Shown here: positions 9,853 to 19,192 of the stretch, piece after piece
How the letters are laid out: the number at the start of each line of letters is the position of its first letter
How positions within the stretch are numbered: the stretch's first letter is position 1
DNA from: CANHVK01 sp046304235
GTDB lineage: Bacteria; Bacteroidota; Bacteroidia; Flavobacteriales_D; Crocinitomicaceae
DNA: 64,000 nt
NCBI GenBank assembly: GCA_046304235.1
Contig: JBKCEW010000004.1
Span: 62,001-126,000 of the forward strand
Reading direction: 5' to 3'
Notes under the pieces: model-generated
Told to the model about the DNA's origin: nothing
The model's database searches: none
What the model saw: only the letters and a program-made list of their open reading frames with translations
Translations under genes and position numbers: made by a program

Positions 9853-11049
9853 ATGACATCTAAAAACGCGCTCATTTTTATTTTCATTACTATTGTCATC
9901 GATGCTACTGGGTTGGGTATAATCATTCCCTCTTTACCTTCTTTGGTAGCTGAAGTTGCTAACGTAAGCATTGACCAATCAGCAAATTATTATGGATTAA
10001 TACTAGGAAGTTATGCTTTTATGCAATTTCTTTTTTCACCCATAATCGGTTCGTTAAGTGATAAGTTTGGAAGACGCCCTATTTTGTTGATGTCCTTATT
10101 CGGTTTAGGTATTGACTACGTATTTATGTACTTCGCTCCGAATTTAGTTTGGTTAGTAATTGGCAGGTGTTTGTCTGGAATGTTTGGGGCTAGTTTTACT
10201 ACCGCATCTGCTTACATTGCTGATATTTCAACGCCTGAAAATAAAACTAAAAACTTTGGAATGGTTGGTGCTGCTTTTGGAATAGGGTTTATCATCGGTC
10301 CTGCAATTGGAGGATTATTAGGTAACTTTGATATTCGCGCACCTTTTTTGTTTGCCGCAGGATTGTCTTTATTGAATTTAGTTTATGGTTCGCTTGTATT
10401 AAAGGAATCGCTTTCAATCGAAAACCGCAGGGAATTTTCGTGGAAACAAGCCAACCCAATTGGGGTGTTTTTTGACCTGAAAAAATACAAAAGCTTCGCA
10501 TTAGTTTTTGTTGTATTATTCCTTTTGTTTATGGGGGGAATGGCTATTCACTCTACTTGGAATTATTATACTATTGAAAAATTTCAATGGAATATAAATG
10601 ATGTAGGTTTGTCACTTGCAGCGGTAGGTGTTTTTATTGCATTTGTACAAGGTGGGTTAGCAGGTAAAATTTCATCCAAATTAGGAAACGAAAAAACAGC
10701 ACTATTAAGTATGGGGTTAACCTTTATAACGATGAACGCTATTGCATTTGCCACACATAGTTGGATGTTATATTTATTTATGTTGCCTTATGCCTTTTCA
10801 GGACTTTCAGACCCTGCAATACGTGCAATAATGTCTAACAAAACCTCTGAAAGTGAACAAGGTGAATTGCAAGGAGTAATCACAAGTGTATTGAGTATTG
10901 CTGAAATTATAGGGCCACCTATGATGATGGCCATTTTTCATTTTTCAGCACGATTAAAGAATCCTGTATATGGAATGCCTTTTATTGTAGGAAGTGTATT
11001 TATACTATCAGCTATACTTCTATTCAGAAGAATAATAAGAAAAAATTAG
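9853..11049 (+). CDS. MFS transporter, TetA/drug:H+ antiporter-like
   Basis: A 398-residue membrane protein with about 12 predicted helices. The loop 2-3 motif A is GSLSDKFGRRP, a helix-5 motif-C-like segment is FIIGPAIGGLLG, and IDATGLGIIIPSLP near the N-terminus is typical of the TCR/TetA branch. It probably exports a small hydrophobic compound using the proton gradient. The substrate cannot be predicted, and many chromosomal members confer no tetracycline resistance. I chose the ATG at 9853 because the upstream in-frame codon lies inside ftsE and adds a polar, non-membrane extension. The 3' end overlaps the convergent cold-shock gene by 4 bp. Confidence 0.85.
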   Translation: MTSKNALIFIFITIVIDATGLGIIIPSLPSLVAEVANVSIDQSANYYGLILGSYAFMQFLFSPIIGSLSDKFGRRPILLMSLFGLGIDYVFMYFAPNLVWLVIGRCLSGMFGASFTTASAYIADISTPENKTKNFGMVGAAFGIGFIIGPAIGGLLGNFDIRAPFLFAAGLSLLNLVYGSLVLKESLSIENRREFSWKQANPIGVFFDLKKYKSFALVFVVLFLLFMGGMAIHSTWNYYTIEKFQWNINDVGLSLAAVGVFIAFVQGGLAGKISSKLGNEKTALLSMGLTFITMNAIAFATHSWMLYLFMLPYAFSGLSDPAIRAIMSNKTSESEQGELQGVITSVLSIAEIIGPPMMMAIFHFSARLKNPVYGMPFIVGSVFILSAILLFRRIIRKN

Positions 11050-11486
11050 ATTTTTTTCACATTGACTGCTTTCAATCCTTTTTGACCTTTTGCTTTTTCA
11101 AAAGTTACTTTGTCGTTCTCTGAAATAGTTTCAGATAAGTCGTGAATGTGAACAAAAATGTTTTCCTGAGTTACCAAATCTTTGATAAATCCATATCCTT
11201 TTTGATCGTTAAAGAAGGTTACTTTTCCAGTGCAAACAGTATCGATTTCTTCTCTTTTTGGAACACCTATTTCAATAGAAGAAGCTTTTACTTCATCTTT
11301 TTTTGTTCTCTCGATTGGTGTGTCTGATATGTGACCATATGCATCCACATATGCAATCATATTGTCTAATCCGCCTCCTTTTGAATTTGCTTTACGCTCC
11401 TCTTTACGGATTAACTTGTCTTTTCTTTTTTTGATTTTTTTGTTTTGATTTTCTTTTTTGTTAAACGTTTCTTGAGATTTAGCCAT
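11046..11486 (-). CDS. Cold-shock-domain protein with lysine-rich N-terminal extension
   Basis: A 146-residue protein. Residues about 85-146 form a cold-shock OB-fold with RNP1 KGYGFI (96-101) and RNP2 FVHIH (111-115), which bind single-stranded RNA or DNA. Residues 1-70 are very rich in K, E, R and N and probably disordered, making the protein about twice the length of a classical CspA. A role as RNA chaperone or translation factor is inferred from the domain. It converges on the MFS gene with a 4-bp overlap. Confidence 0.88.
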   Translation of the reverse strand: MAKSQETFNKKENQNKKIKKRKDKLIRKEERKANSKGGGLDNMIAYVDAYGHISDTPIERTKKDEVKASSIEIGVPKREEIDTVCTGKVTFFNDQKGYGFIKDLVTQENIFVHIHDLSETISENDKVTFEKAKGQKGLKAVNVKKI

Positions 11487-11653
11487 CTATTAAATGAATT
11501 TTGGTTAGGGTATAATAGTTTATGTTTAATAAATACACATTATACCTTGAATAGAGACTACGCGAAATATAAATGCAAAAAGCAAACACGAATAATTGTA
11601 AAGGTAAGATATTTATTACTCTGAAACTATTATATACCGAAATATTAACACAT

Positions 11654-13180
11654 TTAGATAGTAGTTTGCGTTTCTAAAAATGCTTTCCAAAGTAGTTGTT
11701 GGTTTTCATTCATCACGCGAGGAAATTTATTTTGTGCTCCTAATTTTCCAGATTTTTCCATAAAATCGTAGAACAATTTGGAAGATACAAATGAAACATT
11801 AGGTATAGGTAATGTGTATTTTCTAACTGATTTATAATCGTCATTTAACAATGAAAGATTAGAATCTAATGTTATTTGAAACAACTCATTATCAATTTCT
11901 TTTTCTATTGAAATATACCACTGATGCTGATAGGTTTGTTTATCTGAACATACTGTAAATTCCTCTACACTACATGCTAATTTCTCGCCAGTAAGTCGTA
12001 AAGCTTCATGCATGTTTTCCAAAGATAAATGTTCTCCTGTTACCGATAAATATTGTTTTGTACGACCTGTGATTTTAATTTCACGCTGTTTCACGTTCGT
12101 AAATTGAATAGTATCCCCTATTAGATAGCGCCACAACCCTGCGTTAGTTGAAATAATCATTGCATAATTTACGCCTTCTTGAACTTCTTCCAAGGTTAAT
12201 GCATAGTGGTTATCTTTGATATTTCCTTCTTCGTCAAAATAAGTGGAGTTAAAAGGAATAAATTCGAAGAAAATACCGTTGTTTAATAACAATTGCATTG
12301 ATTTATTATTCAAATAATGTTGGTAACCAAAATAACCCTCACTTGCTAAATAAGTATCAAAAAGATATAAAGGTTTTTCACAAATTTGGTTTAAACGACG
12401 TGAGTATGGTTCGATAAAAACTCCTCCGTGAATATAGACCTTCAAGTTTGGCCACAATTCGTGAATAGAAGAAAGTTTATGGTGTTTTACAATTTCTTCA
12501 AGCAACAACACACACCAACTTGGAATTCCAGCAATAATACCAATATCCCATTTAGGTGCTTCTTTGATGATCAATTCTAATTTTTTATTCCATTCTTTGA
12601 GATCAGTAATTTTTTTACCTGGTCGAGTAAAAGGACTAGCTACTTTTTTCGTGTGTTTTTTTAAAATTCCACTTAAATCTCCTTGAAAATATATGTCTTT
12701 ATCTTCTAGTAAAGTAGAACCTCCAATAATCAAAACTTGTTTTTGATAAAATTCATCTTCAAGAGGTAATTGACAAAGCGTTGCAATTTGTTTAATGCTT
12801 GTTTTTTGGAAAGAACGTAACATTTGTTTAGAAATAGGTATTTGCTTACTTGGGGCACCTGTTGTACCCGAAGAAAGAGCAAAAAAACGTATTTTTCCAG
12901 GCCAAATAACATTTTTAGTACCTTCTAAGCTTTGAAATAACCATTGATCGTAAAACTGGTTATAAGTAACAATGGGAACTTTTTCTTGAAAAGCAGAGAC
13001 CATTCCTGGTAATTCAGTTATTTTTTTAAAACCATAAAACTTACCAAAAGCAGTATTTCTCGCCTTTTTTAATAATGTATTTAAAGTTTCTATTTGTAAC
13101 AGATAGGATAATTCTTTTTTGAATGAACGTTTGTATTGAATATTTGCAGTGGTATGAACTAATTTACCAATAAATTTCAT
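11654..13180 (-). CDS. GH3-family acyl-adenylating protein
   Basis: A 508-residue member of the GH3 family, first known as plant auxin-responsive acyl-acid-amido synthetases of the ANL adenylating superfamily. The ATP-binding motif is FALSSGTTGAPSKQIP near residue 100. YLASEGYFGYQ and the hinge region ITGRTKQYLSVTGEHLS match the second and third GH3 motifs. It probably activates a carboxylic acid with ATP and may join it to an amine or amino acid, but bacterial GH3 substrates are largely unknown to me. It is monocistronic, 167 bp upstream of the cold-shock gene on the same strand and divergent from the UspA gene. Confidence 0.85.
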   Translation of the reverse strand: MKFIGKLVHTTANIQYKRSFKKELSYLLQIETLNTLLKKARNTAFGKFYGFKKITELPGMVSAFQEKVPIVTYNQFYDQWLFQSLEGTKNVIWPGKIRFFALSSGTTGAPSKQIPISKQMLRSFQKTSIKQIATLCQLPLEDEFYQKQVLIIGGSTLLEDKDIYFQGDLSGILKKHTKKVASPFTRPGKKITDLKEWNKKLELIIKEAPKWDIGIIAGIPSWCVLLLEEIVKHHKLSSIHELWPNLKVYIHGGVFIEPYSRRLNQICEKPLYLFDTYLASEGYFGYQHYLNNKSMQLLLNNGIFFEFIPFNSTYFDEEGNIKDNHYALTLEEVQEGVNYAMIISTNAGLWRYLIGDTIQFTNVKQREIKITGRTKQYLSVTGEHLSLENMHEALRLTGEKLACSVEEFTVCSDKQTYQHQWYISIEKEIDNELFQITLDSNLSLLNDDYKSVRKYTLPIPNVSFVSSKLFYDFMEKSGKLGAQNKFPRVMNENQQLLWKAFLETQTTI

Positions 13181-13345
13181 ATTATTTTTTTACTTAATTT
13201 TTTTCAGACAAAAATGATAGTATTCAGCACTCAAAATGTTAAAACGAGATTAAATAATAATATTGTGAATATTATGAATCGTTTAAAAATTGTTAACACT
13301 ATGTTTTTTAAGTGAAAAAATTCATATTAAATCAATCGGAATTTA

Positions 13346-13353
13346 TAATTTTG
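13346..13353 (+). promoter_or_regulatory. -7 box of the UspA gene
   Basis: TAATTTTG matches TAnnTTTG and lies 44 bp before the universal stress protein start, in the divergent gap with the GH3 gene. The -33 region is not clear. Confidence 0.45.
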
Positions 13354-13396
13354 TGTACGTTTATTTAGTTACGATTTTACACTAAAATAAAAACCT

Positions 13397-14206
13397 ATGA
13401 ACCACAAAGTATTTATTGTTCCTCACGATTTTACACCTGTAGCAGATGTTGCTTTAAACCATGCTCTTGCAACTGCAAAAATTGTGAATGCTCGTATTTA
13501 TTTGTTGCACGTTGTTGGAAAAACAAAAGAGATTGATGAAGCTGAAGCGAAGTTGAAAAAGATAATTGATAAATTAGATACAACCATAGACATATATCCA
13601 ACTGCGCGAGTAGGGAATATCTTTGAAGACATAGGTGATTTTGCAGCTGAACACCACGCAGAACTAATTTTCATGGGTACACATGGAGTTAAAGGTTGGC
13701 AAAATATTACAGGAAGTAGAGCATTGAAAGTAGTAGCTAATTCAGATGTACCGTTTATTATAGTTCAAGGGAAAGAAATTGGAACTTCCGGTTATGACTC
13801 TATTATTGTTCCACTTGATTTAAATCAAGAAACGAAACAAAAATTAGGGTACGTAGCTAATCTTGCTAATTACTTTAGTTCCCATGTTCATGTAGTAATT
13901 CCAGATGAAAAAGATCTTATATTACGCTCTCAATTAAAAGTAAACGTAAAATTCGCTCAAAAATTTTTCAGTGAAAGAAAAATTAAATACGATATCTCAT
14001 TTTTAAACCCAGACGGTTTTGAAAAAGAGGTATTACTACATGCTGAAAAACAAAATGCTGATCTAATTGCAATTATGAATTTGAATAAACCATCTATTTT
14101 ATCAGCTGTTATTACAAATCCTGAAGAATATTTGATGACTAACGAAGCAAATATTCCTATTTTGATTTTAAATCCAGAAAGAAAAATTTCTTCTTATTCA
14201 TTATAA
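13397..14206 (+). CDS. Tandem universal stress protein (UspA family)
   Basis: A 269-residue protein made of two UspA-like alpha/beta domains (about 1-135 and 145-269). The first begins FIVPHDFTPVADVALNHAL and ends with the nucleotide-binding pattern MGTHGVKG...GSRALKVV, an ATP-binding UspA signature (G-x2-G-x9-G-S). The second domain is diverged: the equivalent loop reads LNKPSILSAVITNP and lacks the glycines, so it probably does not bind ATP. Cytoplasmic stress-adaptation role by family. Two terminator-like hairpins follow. Confidence 0.88.
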   Translation: MNHKVFIVPHDFTPVADVALNHALATAKIVNARIYLLHVVGKTKEIDEAEAKLKKIIDKLDTTIDIYPTARVGNIFEDIGDFAAEHHAELIFMGTHGVKGWQNITGSRALKVVANSDVPFIIVQGKEIGTSGYDSIIVPLDLNQETKQKLGYVANLANYFSSHVHVVIPDEKDLILRSQLKVNVKFAQKFFSERKIKYDISFLNPDGFEKEVLLHAEKQNADLIAIMNLNKPSILSAVITNPEEYLMTNEANIPILILNPERKISSYSL

Positions 14207-14230
14207 TAATCAGATATATTCATTTTTTAA

Positions 14231-14258
14231 GGGACCTTTAATAAGTCCCTTTTTTTTT
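14231..14258 (+). terminator. Rho-independent terminator of the UspA gene
   Basis: GGGAC and GTCCC arms around a 9-base loop are followed directly by a run of nine T's, 24 bp after the UspA stop. Confidence 0.8.
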
Positions 14259-14268
14259 GTTATAAAAC

Positions 14269-14297
14269 AAAAAAACAGCCTTAAGAGCTGTTTTTTA
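14269..14297. terminator. Bidirectional terminator between the convergent UspA and ferritin genes
   Basis: An A-tract followed by ACAGC, a short loop, GCTGT and a T-tract. Symmetric A and T runs allow it to stop transcription from both the UspA side and the ferritin side. Confidence 0.75.
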
Positions 14298-14317
14298 TAT
14301 AAAATATGTTTTTGAAA

Positions 14318-14836
14318 TTATGCTGTTGCTTGAGGATCTTTATTTGTAGTAGTTACAAATTTTTCTAAATCTCTATCGAAAATATAAATACCACCTGCAT
14401 CACCGCCTATTAATTTCAATTTATCCAATAAAGTTCTTGCCAATGCTTCTTCCTCTAATTGTTCAGAAACGTACCATTGAACAAAATTATGTGTAGTGTA
14501 ATCTTTCTCTTGTAAACAAATATCAACCAAGTTATTAATGCTATCTGTAACCATTAACTCGTGGTGTAATAATTGTTCAAAAACATTCAAAATAGTATTA
14601 AATTCCATTGGCGGTTGAGAAAGAGCAGGAACTACCGCTTTTCCACCACGTTCGTTGATAAATTTCATCAACTTCAACATATGAAAACGCTCTTCGTCTG
14701 AATGTTTGTACATAAATTGTGCTGTACCATTTAACCCATTATTTTCAGCCCAAGAAGCCATAGCCAAATAAAACTGCGAAGAAAAACTCTCTTTTTCAAC
14801 TTGATCATTTAATGCTATTTCTACACGTGTATTCAT
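14318..14836 (-). CDS. ftnA: Ferritin
   Basis: A 172-residue, non-heme ferritin of bacterial FtnA type, started at the ATG at 14836. A -7 box just upstream (14851-14858) would place the transcript start downstream of any earlier in-frame codon. Ferroxidase ligands visible are E16 and the EERFH motif with E49 and H52. Homologous positions are E17, E50 and H53 in E. coli FtnA. It oxidises Fe(II) and stores iron in a 24-mer shell in the cytoplasm. No Met-rich heme-binding pattern of bacterioferritin is seen. Confidence 0.93.
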   Translation of the reverse strand: MNTRVEIALNDQVEKESFSSQFYLAMASWAENNGLNGTAQFMYKHSDEERFHMLKLMKFINERGGKAVVPALSQPPMEFNTILNVFEQLLHHELMVTDSINNLVDICLQEKDYTTHNFVQWYVSEQLEEEALARTLLDKLKLIGGDAGGIYIFDRDLEKFVTTTNKDPQATA

Positions 14837-14850
14837 AATATATTTTTTAC

Positions 14851-14858
14851 CAAAGTTA
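14851..14858 (-). promoter_or_regulatory. -7 box of the ferritin gene
   Basis: On the minus strand this reads TAACTTTG, a full match to TAnnTTTG, 14 bp before the ATG. A TTTG at 14874-14877 could be the -33 element, although the 15-bp spacing is short. Confidence 0.5.
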
Positions 14859-15002
14859 AACAATGAATGTATTCAAAAAGTTTAAAAGCAGAAATATATA
14901 TTCGTTATAAATAGTAATTAACAAAGTATTTGATATAACCTATCTATTAATCCTATTTCTCTCTTTAAATAAATCGTAAATTAGCAAATATATCGTAAAC
15001 TT

Positions 15003-17150
15003 ATGTCAAAAAGAAAACCTTCAAAATTTCAAAATAGTAAAAACAAATCAACACAAAAAGATAGTTTATCACACATTGTTCGTAAGATTTTTGACAAACC
15101 AGATTTAACTGAAATTACTCATAAAGAAGTATGTGCATTAATGAATGTACGTGAAAATGAATTGAGAAGGCAGGTATATGAAATCCTAAATACTATGGCC
15201 CGTAATGGGGTTATCTTCGAAAAGTCGCACGGAGTTTTTTCACGAAATAGAACGTTAGAAACACTTGAAGGGGAAATTCAAATTACAGCAAAGGGCGCAG
15301 CATTTTTACTTACAGGAAAAAAAGAAACTGATATTTATATCGCTCCACAAAATACAAATAAAGCCTTGAATGGTGATTTTGTAAAAGTGGCAATTACCAA
15401 ACAAGGAAAAGGAAGACGCGAAGGAATTGTTACTGAAATTGTGCAACGTGAACGTACACAGTTTGTTGGTTCTATCGAAATGCACGATAAATTCGGGTTT
15501 TTAATTCCAGATAACTATAAATCAGGTGTTAAAATTTACATTCCGAAAGAAAAATTAAACGGTGCTAATAACACAGATAAAGTAATTGCTAAAATCACCG
15601 TTTGGCCTAAATCTGCCGAATTTCCATTTGGTGAAGTAATTGAACTTTTAAATAAAAAGAGTCCGAACGATACGGAAATGATTAGTATTTTATTAGGACA
15701 AGGTATTGAATATAAATTTCCACAAGAAGTAATCGCTTCTGCTGAATTAGTTTCGATGGAACTCGATGCAGAAGAAGTTAAAAAACGCCGTGATTTTAGA
15801 AATATTACCACGTTTACCATTGACCCAATTGATGCTAAAGATTTTGATGATGCACTTTCTATTCAAAAATTAGAAAATGGTAATTATGAAATTGGTATTC
15901 ATATCGCTGATGTTAGTCATTATGTAGTGGAAAATTCAGTAATGGATAAAGAAGCTAGGCAACGTGGAAATTCTGTTTATTTAGTGGATAGAGTGGTACC
16001 TATGTTACCAGAACAACTTTCTAATTTTGCGTGTTCTTTACGTCCAAATGAAGATAAATTCAGTTTTTCAGCCGTCTTTGAAATCGATGAAACAGGGAAA
16101 ATTTACAACGAATGGTTTGGTAAAACAGTCATTCACTCGGATAGAAGATTTTCATACGAAGAAGCACAAGAAATCATTGAAGGGAAAGACGGAGACTTCA
16201 AAGAAGAAATTCATACATTAGATAAAATAGCAAAAATCTACCGCAAAGAACGCTTGAAAAAAGGAGCATTAAATATTGAAAGTGAGGAGGTAAGATTTAA
16301 ACTAAACGAAGAAGGAAATCCAACAGACGTTTATTCCAAAGTATCCAAAGATGCGCATAAATTAATTGAAGAATTTATGTTACTTGCCAACAAACGCGTA
16401 GCAACATTTATTCACCAACGAGGATTAAAACGCGACCCAATTCCATTTGTATATAGATGCCACGATAAACCAGATATTGCTAAAATTGAAGCATTTAAAA
16501 TGTTTATCAATAAATTCGGACACGAACTAAAAGTTGATAGCATTGAAAATGTAGCGAAATCCATCAATAAATTATTTGAAGAAATTAAATCAGAAAATGA
16601 ATATTCTATTGTTCAATCAATGGCAATTCGTTCGATGGCTAAAGCAAATTACGATTCAGAAAATATTGGTCACTTTGGATTAGCATTTGAATATTATGCT
16701 CATTTTACCTCCCCTATTCGTCGTTATGCCGATTTATTAGTACATCGTATTCTATTTGAAGAACTTACAAATCAAAAACACAAATACGGTAGTGAACTTT
16801 CAGATGTTTGTAAACACATTTCTAAAATGGAACGTAAAGCAACTGAAGCAGAACGTGAGTCTAATAAATATTTCCAAACCTTATTTATGAAAGACCATTT
16901 AGGGGAAGTATTTAATGGAACCGTTTCTGGAATCGCTGATTTTGGAATGTTTGTACGTATCGATGATAACCATTGTGAAGGAATGATTGCATTACAAGAT
17001 ATTCCTGGAGATCGTTTTTATTATGACCAAGATAATTATTGTATTACAGGTTCAAAAACAAAAAAGCAATACAATTTTGGAGATAAAGTACAAGTACAAG
17101 TAATCAAAGTAGAAACTGGTAAAAGACAAATTACACTAGAAATCGTGTAA
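15003..17150 (+). CDS. rnr: Ribonuclease R
   Basis: A 715-residue 3'-5' exoribonuclease of the RNB family. In order it has an N-terminal winged-helix-like region (ITHKEVCALMNVRENELRRQV), two cold-shock OB folds, the RNB catalytic domain, and a C-terminal S1 domain (VFNGTVSGIADFGMFVRI). The catalytic acidic cluster is IDPIDAKDFDDAL, with D274, D280, D282 and D283 visible. It degrades structured RNA and takes part in rRNA and tmRNA-linked quality control. The C-terminal basic tail of E. coli RNase R is absent. It is convergent with the LytTR regulator, with 3 bp between stops. Confidence 0.95.
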   Translation: MSKRKPSKFQNSKNKSTQKDSLSHIVRKIFDKPDLTEITHKEVCALMNVRENELRRQVYEILNTMARNGVIFEKSHGVFSRNRTLETLEGEIQITAKGAAFLLTGKKETDIYIAPQNTNKALNGDFVKVAITKQGKGRREGIVTEIVQRERTQFVGSIEMHDKFGFLIPDNYKSGVKIYIPKEKLNGANNTDKVIAKITVWPKSAEFPFGEVIELLNKKSPNDTEMISILLGQGIEYKFPQEVIASAELVSMELDAEEVKKRRDFRNITTFTIDPIDAKDFDDALSIQKLENGNYEIGIHIADVSHYVVENSVMDKEARQRGNSVYLVDRVVPMLPEQLSNFACSLRPNEDKFSFSAVFEIDETGKIYNEWFGKTVIHSDRRFSYEEAQEIIEGKDGDFKEEIHTLDKIAKIYRKERLKKGALNIESEEVRFKLNEEGNPTDVYSKVSKDAHKLIEEFMLLANKRVATFIHQRGLKRDPIPFVYRCHDKPDIAKIEAFKMFINKFGHELKVDSIENVAKSINKLFEEIKSENEYSIVQSMAIRSMAKANYDSENIGHFGLAFEYYAHFTSPIRRYADLLVHRILFEELTNQKHKYGSELSDVCKHISKMERKATEAERESNKYFQTLFMKDHLGEVFNGTVSGIADFGMFVRIDDNHCEGMIALQDIPGDRFYYDQDNYCITGSKTKKQYNFGDKVQVQVIKVETGKRQITLEIV

Positions 17151-17153
17151 TAC

Positions 17154-17909
17154 CTATATCATATTAATTCTACTGAACAATTCATCTTTGTATGAACCTC
17201 CGATAGGTAAAAGTTGAGTTTCACCTTCTAAACGCAAATTTGGAAGTTCTATGCTTTCTATTTTATCCATTTGTACAATAAAAGAACGATGAATTCGTAT
17301 AAATTCCTTATTTCCTAGCTTACTTTCAATTTCTTTCATTGTAGTATGTAAGGTATATTTATTGTTTTCTAAATGAACAATTACATAATCTTTTAATGCT
17401 TCAACATATAAGATCTGTTCTTTTTTAAGTTTTACTAATTTGTTTGAAGTACGTATAAAAACATCATTTGTATTAGTATCACCTTGTCCAATATAATTTG
17501 CTAATACATCTCTTTCTTTTTCAATCTCTAAATCTTTAGCATGTTTATTAATAGCAAGTTCAATATTTGTTTGTAAATCAACTGATTTAAAAGGTTTTAA
17601 TATATATCCATAACTTTCTGCTTTTTTTGCTTTCTCAATGGTAGCAACATCAGCATATGCAGTAAGGAAAATAACAGGAATTTTATAATCTTTACGAATA
17701 GCATTTGCTATATCTATTCCACTTTCACCATTGCGAAGCATAATATCCATCAATACAACATCAGGTTCCTTCTCTCCTACTAATTGTAAACTTTCCTCCA
17801 TTTCACTGGCAATTCCAATTACATCATACCCCAATCTTTCCAAGTTATGTTGAATATCTTTTGCTACAATTAACTCATCTTCAACCACCAACACTTTGCT
17901 ATTTGCCAT
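17154..17909 (-). CDS. LytTR-family two-component response regulator
   Basis: A 251-residue protein: receiver domain (1-120), a short linker, then a LytTR DNA-binding domain (about 150-251). The receiver has the acidic pocket near E10-D11, phospho-acceptor D55 in VVLMDIML, T83 in FLTAYAD and K105 in LKPF. The LytTR part contains YVEALKDYVIVHLENN and FIRIHRSFIVQ, typical of the AgrA/LytR DNA-binding fold. No histidine kinase is adjacent, so this is an orphan regulator here. It reads away from the candidate replication origin. Confidence 0.92.
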   Translation of the reverse strand: MANSKVLVVEDELIVAKDIQHNLERLGYDVIGIASEMEESLQLVGEKEPDVVLMDIMLRNGESGIDIANAIRKDYKIPVIFLTAYADVATIEKAKKAESYGYILKPFKSVDLQTNIELAINKHAKDLEIEKERDVLANYIGQGDTNTNDVFIRTSNKLVKLKKEQILYVEALKDYVIVHLENNKYTLHTTMKEIESKLGNKEFIRIHRSFIVQMDKIESIELPNLRLEGETQLLPIGGSYKDELFSRINMI

Positions 17910-18300
17910 AAAACTATCAAATTATGATTTATAAAGATAAATGAAATAATTGGGGAATAAAATGATTTAAAAAACAATAATCTTAACCTTAATAGTAAAA
18001 TATCCTTTACCCTTCTCCGAATGGGAAACGAAATGGTATAAACTGAATTCATTAAAAAATAAAAATCTTTGAGAAGATTAAGTCTTCCCCCAAGTTTACA
18101 TTGAGTTTATCGAAATGGAGGGGGACACAGGGAGAGGACAATTATAACCTACTAATTTTCAATATAAATAATCCTATTCTATTTTAAGGTAACTAAACCA
18201 ATCCAAAGAAGCAAATCTTCTAAAATCTCCTTTTATTTAATAAATAATAAAAAAGAATTTTTAAAAAATCTTATTCTTCTTTTTATTAAGGATGTTAATA

Positions 18301-18698
18301 TGTGTATAACCGAAGAAATATAAATTAGGATTTATGAGTTATGAATATAAAATGTAAGTTTATACACAATTTAAATCTCTTTATCTTATTTATTTTTAAA
18401 ATTTTAATTGGTTATTCACAAGAATGTGTACAACTGAGTATATTTAAAACTTTATATAATAATAATCACTTTTCTTGTTATTAACCCCGTGTGTTTTTTA
18501 ACTAAAAGTTACCAAAACTTTGCTTGTATATTTCGTTTGTGTTTTGGCTTGTACAATTATTTTAAAACAACAAGTTTTAGTTTTTATTTTCTTTTAACAC
18601 TTATCAACAGTTATATATCTTATTTAATGTATAAATACTTTTTAAATATCCTTTGTTTATTGATGATTATGAAAACCTACTTTTTCAAATGTGAATAA
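18301..18698. other. DnaA-box-like cluster (candidate origin of replication)
   Basis: Boxes: TGTGTATAA at 18301-18309 (reverse of TTATACACA), TTATACACA at 18360-18368, TTATTCACA at 18412-18420, TGTGTACAA at 18425-18433 (reverse TTGTACACA), TTATCAACA at 18601-18609, and TGTGAATAA at 18690-18698 (reverse TTATTCACA). Four match TTATNCACA exactly and two differ at one position. A/T-only stretches that could unwind lie next to them (18240-18300 and 18580-18660). DnaA-box clusters in AT-rich intergenic DNA mark bacterial origins. Assignment as oriC is an inference, supported by parS sites and mnmG about 24 kb away. Confidence 0.55.
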
Positions 18699-18699
18699 G

Positions 18700-18730
18700 T
18701 TGATAGATTTGTTTATATACTTTACCTTTG
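18700..18730 (+). promoter_or_regulatory. Promoter of rpiB
   Basis: TTG at 18700-18702, 20 bp, then TACCTTTG at 18723-18730: a complete -33/-7 pair of the Bacteroidota type. The predicted transcript start is a few bases before the ATG at 18746. The -33 element touches the last DnaA-like box at 18690-18698. Confidence 0.65.
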
Positions 18731-18745
18731 AAAAAAAGAACAATT

Positions 18746-19192
18746 ATGGTAAATTCTATAACCCCGATAGCTATCGGGAGCGATCACGCAGGTTTTGAAT
18801 TAAAAAACAAAATTATAAAACATTTAGAAAGTAAAGGGTTTACTTTTGATGATAAAGGATGTTATTCAGAAGATAGTATTGATTATGCTGATTTTGCACA
18901 TCCAGTGGCTTCACAAGTGGAAAACAATCCTGGAACAAAAGGAATTTTATTGTGTGGTAGTGGAAATGGTATCAATATGACTGCAAACAAACACCAAGGA
19001 ATTCGTAGTGCTTTATGTTGGACTGCTGAAATTGCTAAATTAGCACGTGAACATAATGATGCTAACATAGTAACTATTCCAGCACGTTTTATCTCTGATG
19101 AAGAAGCATTTGCTATTGTTGATATATTCTTTTCTACTGAATTTGAAGGTGGTAGACACCAAAAAAGAATTGAGAAAATTCCTTGTATGTAA
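18746..19192 (+). CDS. rpiB: Ribose 5-phosphate isomerase B
   Basis: A 148-residue RpiB/LacA-family enzyme that interconverts ribose 5-phosphate and ribulose 5-phosphate in the pentose phosphate pathway. Key segments are IAIGSDHAGFELK (D13, H14), the catalytic loop GILLCGSGNGINMTANK with C70, and HNDANIVTIPAR. The ATG at 18746 is preferred over an in-frame TTG at 18728, because that TTG is part of the -7 box. The gene stands alone, reading away from the candidate origin. Confidence 0.93.
   Translation: MVNSITPIAIGSDHAGFELKNKIIKHLESKGFTFDDKGCYSEDSIDYADFAHPVASQVENNPGTKGILLCGSGNGINMTANKHQGIRSALCWTAEIAKLAREHNDANIVTIPARFISDEEAFAIVDIFFSTEFEGGRHQKRIEKIPCM

Larger units (their letters stand above)
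17910..18745. other. 836-bp AT-rich gene-free region; candidate oriC in its right half
   Basis: The gap between the LytTR regulator and rpiB is the longest gene-free stretch in the window. The left part (about 18000-18140) holds a degenerate intergenic repeat containing TTGAGTTTATCGAAATG followed by GGAGGGGGAC. The right part (18300-18700) is extremely AT-rich. It holds four exact TTATNCACA 9-mers and two one-mismatch copies, on both strands. A short open frame at 18489-18698 has no recognisable protein features. I read this as non-coding, probably regulatory or replicative. Confidence 0.7.

Noticed and set aside
9853..11049. Tetracycline resistance gene tetA
   Set aside because: It shares the TCR-type fold and motif A, but nothing shows tetracycline specificity and there is no TetR partner.
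18489..18698. Open reading frame of 69 codons (+) within the candidate origin region
   Set aside because: Composition is that of translated AT-rich DNA (F, L, Y, K, I), with no signal peptide pattern, no recognisable domain and no RBS. It overlaps two of the DnaA-like boxes.
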